A stretch of 7,501 bases of DNA from Acidimicrobiia bacterium (GTDB lineage Bacteria > Actinomycetota > Acidimicrobiia > Acidimicrobiales > SZUA-35). The notes beneath the pieces are model-generated. The model did not search any database. It was not told where the DNA came from and saw only the letters and a program-made list of their open reading frames with translations. Positions 1 through 7,501 of the stretch are shown here, piece after piece (the first letter of the stretch is position 1; every line of letters begins with the position of its first letter). A program made the position numbers and the translations under genes. Location of the stretch: NCBI GenBank assembly GCA_029857855.1, contig JAOUGG010000102.1:1-7501 (forward strand). Direction: 5' to 3'.

Positions 1-1
1 C

Positions 2-70
2 GTCTACCGGTTCGACGACCCGTCGGCCAGTTGCGCCCTTCGCACCGAATTCCGTTTCGACGCCCTCTGA
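2..70 (+). CDS. C-terminal end of an unidentified protein (partial, cut by left edge)
   Basis: An open frame enters from the left edge and ends at TGA (68-70), giving 22 residues: VYRFDDPSASCALRTEFRFD followed by AL. I infer coding because third codon positions are mostly G or C (about 18 of 22), as in the neighbouring genes, and the residue mix is protein-like. It converges on ligA with a 64-bp gap. The fragment is too short to assign a family, and no motif is visible. The opposite strand is also open here but reads as an Arg-rich shadow product. Moderate-to-low confidence that this is a real gene end. Confidence 0.45.
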   Translation, partial: VYRFDDPSASCALRTEFRFDAL

Positions 71-134
71 CCCCTGTCGAGGCGACCAAGCCCACCCTCA
101 GCGGGGGTGCGGGGTGCGGGCCGCGGAGGCTCGG
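71..134. terminator. Convergent intergenic gap with a weak possible hairpin
   Basis: These 64 bases separate two converging genes. CACCC (93-97) can pair with GGGTG (105-109) across a 7-base loop, in a G-rich stretch. There is no T-tract on either strand, so this is not a classical intrinsic terminator. Position between two gene ends is the main argument that termination happens here; the hairpin itself could be a chance product of the composition. Confidence 0.2.
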
Positions 135-3196
<3,062 letters not shown>

Positions 3197-3234
3197 TGAC
3201 TCGGCGACATCCGCCGAAACCGAAAGAGCCGCAC

Positions 3235-3573
3235 ATGGAAGTCCTCGTCGACAACGAGACCCTGATCATCGACGGCAACGAAATAGGATGCGACAACTCC
3301 GCGGCGCTGCTCTCGTGGTCGCTTCGCCGCTCCCATGACCGCCGCCTGGCCCAGGTCGACACACCGAACGGCGGGTCCGACGCCGCGATCATCGCATTCG
3401 ATCTCCGCATCGACCTCCTGGCCGACACCGTCTGGCTGGAACTGACCCGAGGCATGGAAATCGACATCTCGGGCTATGAGCCACTCACCGGATCCCGGAT
3501 TCCACTGCGGGCGAACATCGCTCGACTTCTTCGCTCGAGGGTGCTCGATCACACCTATCGGCTGCCACAATAG
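3235..3573 (+). CDS. Small protein of unknown function
   Basis: The ATG at 3235 gives a 112-residue soluble protein starting MEVLVDNETLIIDGNEIG. It has no signal peptide, membrane segment or motif that I recognise. The first part is acidic and looks beta-rich; the end (LRANIARLLRSRVLDHTYRLPQ region) is basic. Third positions are strongly G/C, supporting real coding. A longer form starts at GTG 3196, overlapping the previous TAG by one base (TAGTG). That overlap would allow coupling, but the extra 13 residues (MTRRHPPKPKEPH) use less typical codons, and the ATG has GAAAGAG seven bases upstream, so I prefer the shorter form. It lies 38 bp after the membrane-protein gene and its stop is 4 bp before the methyltransferase start, so the three are probably co-transcribed. 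An open frame on the opposite strand here is judged a shadow. Confidence 0.65.
   Translation: MEVLVDNETLIIDGNEIGCDNSAALLSWSLRRSHDRRLAQVDTPNGGSDAAIIAFDLRIDLLADTVWLELTRGMEIDISGYEPLTGSRIPLRANIARLLRSRVLDHTYRLPQ
3566..3571 (+). promoter_or_regulatory. Weak -10-like hexamer before the methyltransferase gene
   Basis: CACAAT matches TATAAT at four of six positions, including the A at position 2 and T at position 6. It is followed by six bases and then the ATG at 3578, the spacing expected for a leaderless start. No matching -35 is seen, and the hexamer lies within the last codons of the previous gene. The gene may instead simply be read through from upstream. Confidence 0.15.
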
Positions 3574-3577
3574 AACG

Positions 3578-4573
3578 ATGACCCTGCTTCATGATCTCGT
3601 GGCCGAGAAGGGCTTCCTGGTCCTCGACGGCGCCACCGGAACCGAGCTGTTCCGTCGAGGCCTGCAGTCGGGAGATCCGCCCGAGGCGTGGAACACCGAC
3701 CGTCCCGAGGTGATCCTCGACGCCTACCGATCCTACGCCGAGGCCGGGTCGGATCTCATCCTCACCAACACCTTCGGCGGCACCCGGTACCGCCTGGCGC
3801 TCCACAAACTGGAGGAGCGGGTCATCGAGTTGAACAAGGAGGCGGCCCGTCTGGCCCGAACGGTGGCCACCGAGGTGGAGGCCGCCACCGGGCACAAGAT
3901 CCTCGTCGCCGGGTCGATGGGCCCGACGGGCGAACTGATGGAACCGTTGGGCTCGATGTCGGCTCAGGCCTGCACCGCGGCGTTCGCCGAGCAGGCCGAG
4001 GGCCTGGCCGCCGGAGGCGCCGATCTCCTGTGGATCGAAACCATCAGCTCACTGGAAGAGGGCGAGGCCGCCGTGGCCGGCGCCCGCCAAGCGTCCGATC
4101 TCCCGATCTGTCTGACCATGAGCTTCGACACCGCTGGTCGAACGATGATGGGTGTGACCGGAACGGCGGCGGCCGAGTTGGCCACCCGTCTCGGTATCGA
4201 CGCGGTCGGCGCCAACTGCGGCAACAACCTGGCCGACACCGAGGCGGCGATCGCTCAGATGCGGGCGGTCAACCCCGACATCCTGATCATCTCGAAGGGC
4301 AACGCCGGAATTCCCGAGTGGCGGGGCACGGAACTGCACTACGACGGCACCCCCGAGGTGATGGCGGCCTACGCCGCACGGGCCCGAGACGTCGGCGCCC
4401 AGCTCATCGGCGCCTGCTGCGGCAGCACACCCGAGCACATCGCCATGATGCGGGCCGTGCTCGACGGCGACGAGCCGGTACCCGAGGTCGAGATCGTCGC
4501 CGCCACCACCACGCTGGTGGCCAAACCCCGCGGCGGCCGCTCGAGCCGGCGGGGCCGACGCAGCCGCGACTGA
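3578..4573 (+). CDS. Homocysteine S-methyltransferase, betaine-homocysteine type (BmtB-like)
   Basis: This 331-residue cytoplasmic TIM-barrel enzyme should transfer a methyl group to homocysteine to make methionine. Visible landmarks are DGATGTEL (17-24), NTFGGT (64-69), GSMGPTGELMEP (112-123), SFDTAGRTMMG (182-192), GANCGNN (211-217), KGNAGIPEW (240-248) and GACCGSTPEH (278-287). Cys214, Cys280 and Cys281 match the three zinc ligands that activate the homocysteine thiol. There is no cobalamin-binding domain, so it is not a complete MetH. From memory, the KGNAGIP and YDGTPE blocks and a basic tail match the bacterial betaine-homocysteine methyltransferases of alphaproteobacteria; the tail here is RGGRSSRRGRRSRD (318-331). 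S-methylmethionine or another methyl donor remains possible. I chose the ATG at 3578, four bases after the previous stop, because the fold begins there; the 34 extra codons upstream lie inside the preceding gene. Confidence 0.9.
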   Translation: MTLLHDLVAEKGFLVLDGATGTELFRRGLQSGDPPEAWNTDRPEVILDAYRSYAEAGSDLILTNTFGGTRYRLALHKLEERVIELNKEAARLARTVATEVEAATGHKILVAGSMGPTGELMEPLGSMSAQACTAAFAEQAEGLAAGGADLLWIETISSLEEGEAAVAGARQASDLPICLTMSFDTAGRTMMGVTGTAAAELATRLGIDAVGANCGNNLADTEAAIAQMRAVNPDILIISKGNAGIPEWRGTELHYDGTPEVMAAYAARARDVGAQLIGACCGSTPEHIAMMRAVLDGDEPVPEVEIVAATTTLVAKPRGGRSSRRGRRSRD

Positions 4574-4577
4574 TGTA

Positions 4578-4633
4578 AGGGCGCTGATTCAAGGGCGCTC
4601 ATTCAGGGCCACTGGCGCAAGTGCGCTGATTCA
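4578..4633. repeat. Four tandem 14-bp units at a convergent gene junction
   Basis: The unit is AGGGCGCTGATTCA. Copy 1 (4578-4591) is the reference; copy 2 (4592-4605) differs by one base (G to C); copy 3 (4606-4619, GGGCCACTGGCGCA) matches at 8 of 14 positions but keeps the exact length; copy 4 (4620-4633) differs by one base (G to T). On the - strand copies 1, 2 and 4 begin with TGA, and the TGA of copy 4 is the stop codon of the Sua5/TsaC gene. Copies 3 and 4 together also form GCGCA-AG-TGCGC (4615-4626), a short inverted repeat. There is no T-tract. The array fills almost the whole gap between the two converging genes and may act in transcription termination, or may be a passive slippage expansion. 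Confidence 0.75.
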
Positions 4634-5617
4634 TCGACGGTTGGCCGCGGCCTTGGCCAGGCGGTCCATCACTGCGCTCAACATGTCACCGTGGCTCGGG
4701 GCGACCACGAAGAGCCTCGTAACCCCTGCGGCGTCGGCCGCCCGGAGCGTGGCGTAGAGACCCGCCGCGTAGCCCGACGCGTCGCCGGGCAGCGACCAGT
4801 GGCGACGGCCGTCGACCGGTGGAGCGCCGCCCGGCCGAATCTCGGTGCTGATCAGGCCGTCGCCGGGTCCGAGTTCGACCTTCGCCGGCTTCCCACCGTC
4901 GAGCAGAATGACTTCGGCGTCGGGCGCGTAGTGGGAGTTGAGCATCCCAGACGCTCGTGAAGGGCCGCCGCGCCCGTCGCGCACCGGGCGGCCCAATACA
5001 GCCTCCAGCTCCACAACCGAGATGCCGCCGGGGCGAAGCAGCAGCGGTTCGGGGCCGGTCAGCTCCACGATCGTTGACTCCACCCCGACCCGGGACGGCC
5101 CGCCGTCGAGTACGACGTCGACCCTGTTGCCGAGATCGGCGGCGACGTGGGCGGCGGTGGTGGGACTCACCCCACCGAACCGGTTGGCCGACGGTGCGGC
5201 CACCGCACCCGAACCGACGGTGCCGAAGGTGCGGAGGAGTTCGAGCGCCACGGGATGGTCGGGCATCCGCAGCCCGACCGTGTCGCGTCCGCCGGTGGTC
5301 TCAGGGACGATCTCCGGGCCCCGGCCGACGATCACGGTCAAGGGTCCGGGCCAGAACGCGTCGGCCAGCTTCGCCGCGTCGGGCGAGACGTCGGCCCCGA
5401 AGCGTTCGAGGTCGTCACGGTGGGCGATGTGGACGATCAGCGGGTGGTCGGCCGGACGACCTTTGGCGGCGAAAATCCGAGCCACCGCCTCGGCGCTCGT
5501 TGCGTCGGCGCCGAGCCCGTAGACCGTTTCGGTGGGGAACGCCACCAGGCCGCCGTCGGCCAGTATGCGGGCCGCCTTCTCGATCTCGGATCGGGCGGCG
5601 TGCGAGGCATCAACCAT
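4631..5617 (-). CDS. tsaC: Threonylcarbamoyl-AMP synthase, long Sua5/YwlC form
   Basis: The enzyme makes threonylcarbamoyl-AMP from threonine, bicarbonate and ATP, the first step of t6A formation at tRNA position 37 (ANN-decoding tRNAs), handing it to the TsaD complex. The 328 residues hold an N-terminal YrdC domain (about 10-200) with FPTETVYGLG (27-36), KGRP (52-55), PLIVH (59-63), WPGPLT (89-94), the APSAN loop (141-145), GVESTIV (178-184) and LLRPGGIS (193-200). The interdomain linker ASGMLNSHYAP (222-232) and a C-terminal Sua5 domain (about 233-328, with LPGDASGYAAGLYATLR at 276-292) make it the long form rather than the roughly 190-residue TsaC. The ATG at 5617 overlaps the end of mnmA by 8 nt, implying translational coupling, and no Shine-Dalgarno site is visible. 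A 41-codon upstream extension would lie within mnmA and is rejected. The stop codon sits in the 14-bp repeat array. Confidence 0.95.
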   Translation of the reverse strand: MVDASHAARSEIEKAARILADGGLVAFPTETVYGLGADATSAEAVARIFAAKGRPADHPLIVHIAHRDDLERFGADVSPDAAKLADAFWPGPLTVIVGRGPEIVPETTGGRDTVGLRMPDHPVALELLRTFGTVGSGAVAAPSANRFGGVSPTTAAHVAADLGNRVDVVLDGGPSRVGVESTIVELTGPEPLLLRPGGISVVELEAVLGRPVRDGRGGPSRASGMLNSHYAPDAEVILLDGGKPAKVELGPGDGLISTEIRPGGAPPVDGRRHWSLPGDASGYAAGLYATLRAADAAGVTRLFVVAPSHGDMLSAVMDRLAKAAANRR

Positions 5618-6746
5618 CGTGGCCGGCGGCCGGGCCAGCTGGCCTGCCGGTGACGGTCGACGGAAGGCGGGGCTCGACGGGCCCGGCGATGCCTCCCCCG
5701 ACCACCGAGCCGTCGAGGTAGAAGACCACCGACTGGCCAACGGCCACCCCCTGCTGCGGTTCGTCCCACGTCACCAACACCCGGCCGGTCTCACCGTCGA
5801 GCCGAATCGCTCCGGACCGAACGGCACCGTGGGCCGAGCACTGGACGACGTGTGGTCCGCTGGTCGGGCCGTCGGACCACTCCACGGCGTCGACCCACTG
5901 GGCCGGGACGAGCAGCTCGTCGCGGGCCCCCACCGTCACCACACCGGAGCCGTGGTCGATGTCGACCACGTAGCGCCGCTGCTCGTCGCCACCGAGGTTG
6001 AGACCGCGGCGCTGGCCGAGCGTGACCATCTCGATCGAGTCGACACGGCCGACCTCGTCCCCCGAGCCGTCGACGAGCACCGCCGGTCGAAGGGGGATGC
6101 GATCACCGAGGAACACCTGCCGCCCGCCCACGGAGTGGATGAAACACACGTCCTGGCTGTCGGGCTTGTCGGCGGTGCGGAGTCCGAGCTCGGTCGCCAA
6201 CTCCCGAACCTCGGCCTTCGTGAAGTGTCCGACCGGGAACCGCAGGCGGGCCAGCTGGGTCTGATCGAGCATGTGGAGGACGTAGGACTGGTCCTTGGCC
6301 TGATCGGCTCCGCGGGCGATCCGGAGCGAGCCGTCGGCGTCGGTGACGATGCGGGCGTGGTGCCCGGTGGCCACCTGGTCGAAGCCGAGCGCGTCGGCTC
6401 GACGGAACAGCTTGTCGAACTTGATGTGACGGTTGCACTCCACACATGGGTTGGGGGTACGGCCGAGCTGATGATCGGCCACGTACGGGTCGACGACGTG
6501 GCGGGTGAAGTCGTCACCGAAGTTGAAGACGTGATGGTCGATACCGAGTTGCTGGGCCACACGGCGGGCGTCGTCGACGTCGGATACCGAGCAGCATCCG
6601 GAGTCGCTGGCCCCGCCCCACAGTTTCAGGGTCACGCCGACGACGTTGTAGCCTTCGCGGACCAGGAGAGCGGCGGCGACGGACGAATCGACACCGCCGG
6701 ACATGGCGACCAGGACGGCGTCCTGCTCCGCAGGTGCGACGGCCAT
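5610..6746 (-). CDS. mnmA: tRNA-specific 2-thiouridylase MnmA
   Basis: MnmA adenylates and then thiolates uridine 34 of tRNA-Lys, -Glu and -Gln, using persulfide sulfur that originates from a cysteine desulfurase. The 378-residue product has the PP-loop SGGVDSS (16-22), the catalytic nucleophile Cys101 in NPCVECN (99-105), and the second catalytic Cys201 in SQDVCFI (197-203). TGHHARI (128-134), KDQSYVLHML (151-160) and VTLGQRRGLNLGG (241-253) belong to the family, followed by the beta-rich C-terminal domain ending at VVGGGIAG (348-355). A Pro/Gly/Ala-rich tail of about 23 residues then runs on past the usual family end and overlaps the tsaC start. I chose the ATG at 6746 because the fold begins there and it overlaps the desulfurase stop as TGATG; 58 extra upstream codons would lie within the desulfurase gene. 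It is the middle gene of the tRNA-modification operon. Confidence 0.97.
   Translation of the reverse strand: MAVAPAEQDAVLVAMSGGVDSSVAAALLVREGYNVVGVTLKLWGGASDSGCCSVSDVDDARRVAQQLGIDHHVFNFGDDFTRHVVDPYVADHQLGRTPNPCVECNRHIKFDKLFRRADALGFDQVATGHHARIVTDADGSLRIARGADQAKDQSYVLHMLDQTQLARLRFPVGHFTKAEVRELATELGLRTADKPDSQDVCFIHSVGGRQVFLGDRIPLRPAVLVDGSGDEVGRVDSIEMVTLGQRRGLNLGGDEQRRYVVDIDHGSGVVTVGARDELLVPAQWVDAVEWSDGPTSGPHVVQCSAHGAVRSGAIRLDGETGRVLVTWDEPQQGVAVGQSVVFYLDGSVVGGGIAGPVEPRLPSTVTGRPAGPAAGHDG
5623..5650 (-). promoter_or_regulatory. Possible mRNA hairpin just before the tsaC start
   Basis: On the - strand, CCGGC (5646-5650) can pair with GCCGG (5623-5627). Nested inside is the 12-bp perfect palindrome GGCCAGCTGGCC (5633-5644), which can form a 4-bp stem with a 4-base loop. 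The structure ends six bases before the tsaC ATG and lies inside the last codons of mnmA, so ribosomes finishing mnmA could open it. In DNA this GC-rich, such pairings also arise by chance. Confidence 0.25.
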
Positions 6747-7501
6747 CAGCCCCGCTCCCGCAGGCGTTCGACGGCCGGAGGCAGCGCGGCCAGGACGGCG
6801 TCGACGTCGGCTTCGGTACTCGCATACCCGAGCGACAGGCGGAGCGATCCGAAGGCCAGGGCCCGGTCGAAGCCCATGGCCGCCAGCACGTGGCTCGGCT
6901 CCATGGCTCCGCTGGCGCACGACGATGCGGCCGAGGCCATGATGTCGGCCTTCTCGAGGAGGAACAGCAGCGCCTCGCTCTCGATGCCCTCGAAACAGAA
7001 GTGGCAGATGTTCGCCGTCTTGGCCGCACGATCACCGGTCTCGATCGCGCCGGGCACAGAGGCGGCGATGCCGTCGGCCAGCCGGTCCCGCAACCGGCGG
7101 ACCCGGTCGACCTGCGCCGGACGCTCCGCCACCGTGAGCTCCGCGGCCACGGCGAGGGCGGCGATTCCGGCGACATTGTGGGTTCCACCTCGGCGGCCCC
7201 GCTCCTGACCGCCACCCTTCAGAATCGGTGTCAGCTTGGCGGCTGACGGGCGACTCTCCCGCACGACCAGCGCCCCGACGCCCTTGGGGGCACCGAACTT
7301 GTGGCCGCTGATCGAGACCAGATCGGCCACCGAGGCCAGCTCGGCCACGTCGAGCCAGCACAGGGCCTGCACGGCATCGGTGTGGATCAGCGCCTGCGGT
7401 GCCCCGGCGCGAACCGTGGCTGCGATCTCGGCCAGCAGCTGGACGACACCGGTCTCGTTGTTGGCCAGCATCACCGACACGATGCCGAGCGCATCACCCT
7501 G
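6746..7501 (-). CDS. iscS: Cysteine desulfurase, IscS/NifS family (partial, N-terminus beyond right edge)
   Basis: This PLP enzyme removes sulfur from cysteine as an enzyme-bound persulfide for Fe-S clusters and thiolated tRNA. The frame is open to the last base; 251 C-terminal residues are present, so roughly a third of a usual 380-400-residue protein is missing. Visible are VSVMLANNETGVVQ near the right edge, HTDAVQA with the cofactor-contacting Asp, SGHKFGAPKG with the PLP lysine (codon at 7298-7300), GGGQERGRRGGTHNV, and the persulfide loop ASAASSCASGAMEPSHVL with the catalytic Cys (codon at 6917-6919). The extended loop places it with the IscS/NifS group rather than SufS. The symbol is by family; it may serve tRNA thiolation, Fe-S assembly or both. 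Its TGA overlaps the mnmA ATG by one base (TGATG), so the two are co-translated, and MnmA is the likely sulfur acceptor, perhaps through carriers. Confidence 0.95.
   Translation of the reverse strand, partial: QGDALGIVSVMLANNETGVVQLLAEIAATVRAGAPQALIHTDAVQALCWLDVAELASVADLVSISGHKFGAPKGVGALVVRESRPSAAKLTPILKGGGQERGRRGGTHNVAGIAALAVAAELTVAERPAQVDRVRRLRDRLADGIAASVPGAIETGDRAAKTANICHFCFEGIESEALLFLLEKADIMASAASSCASGAMEPSHVLAAMGFDRALAFGSLRLSLGYASTEADVDAVLAALPPAVERLRERG
6755..6759 (-). promoter_or_regulatory. Ribosome binding site of mnmA
   Basis: On the - strand GGGAG lies eight bases before the ATG at 6746, inside the last codons of the desulfurase gene. It is the clearest Shine-Dalgarno-like sequence in the window and supports the chosen mnmA start. 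Confidence 0.5.

Noticed and set aside
4..134. A - strand gene start following ligA (gatC often lies downstream of ligA in actinobacteria)
   Set aside because: The - strand here gives an Arg-rich product from a GTG with no resemblance to GatC, whereas the + strand frame ending at 68-70 has normal codon use.
3476..3577. 34-codon upstream extension of the methyltransferase
   Set aside because: It lies within the preceding gene and shows no homology-like content; the conserved fold begins just after the ATG at 3578.
3688..4578. 296-codon + strand frame overlapping the methyltransferase
   Set aside because: The product is almost entirely Arg, Gly and His, typical of an out-of-frame reading of GC-rich codons; the overlapping methyltransferase has full motifs.
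4606..4626. Strong intrinsic terminator at the methyltransferase/tsaC junction
   Set aside because: The GCGCA/TGCGC stem has only a 2-base loop and no T-tract on either strand; the tandem repeat is the better description.
5532..7208. 558-codon open frame on the + strand opposite tsaC, mnmA and the desulfurase
   Set aside because: It is antisense to three genes with intact catalytic motifs, and its product has no recognisable domain. Long antisense frames are expected in GC-rich coding DNA.

Overview
This is a GC-rich, densely coded chromosomal window. It looks like a high-GC actinobacterium, and the gene content and style would fit the Acidimicrobiia; that placement is inference from composition, codon use and gene order, not from a marker search. 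The window is essentially housekeeping: DNA joining, tRNA modification and a methyl-transfer enzyme, plus two proteins of unknown function. I see no mobile element, CRISPR array, rRNA or tRNA gene, and no clear new defence or biosynthetic system.

Layout from left to right. Positions 2-70 hold the last 22 codons of an unidentified + strand gene. It converges on ligA (NAD-dependent DNA ligase, - strand, 135-2240). From a 62-bp divergent spacer, three + strand genes run close together: a six-helix membrane protein with a soluble C-terminal domain (2303-3196), a small unknown protein (3235-3573), and a zinc-type homocysteine S-methyltransferase closely resembling the bacterial betaine-homocysteine type (3578-4573). 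The third gene converges on a - strand operon. The 57-bp gap between them, plus the stop codon of the opposing gene, is built from four 14-bp tandem units (4578-4633), the most unusual DNA structure in the window.

The - strand operon reads right to left: a cysteine desulfurase (cut by the right edge), mnmA, and a long-form threonylcarbamoyl-AMP synthase (Sua5/TsaC). The junctions are tight: a TGATG overlap between desulfurase and mnmA, and an 8-nt overlap between mnmA and tsaC. The desulfurase plausibly supplies persulfide sulfur to MnmA for 2-thiouridine at tRNA position 34, and TsaC makes the intermediate for t6A at position 37. The three genes therefore form a tRNA anticodon-loop modification unit. 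From general knowledge, a desulfurase-mnmA pair lying upstream of ligA on the same strand is a recurring actinobacterial arrangement; here a + strand block of three genes sits between them.

Regulatory signals are sparse, as expected for this type of genome. ligA has a TACCAT -10-like hexamer six bases before its ATG, suggesting a leaderless transcript. The divergent spacer also holds a CACAC-T-GTGTG palindrome just before the GTG of the membrane-protein gene.
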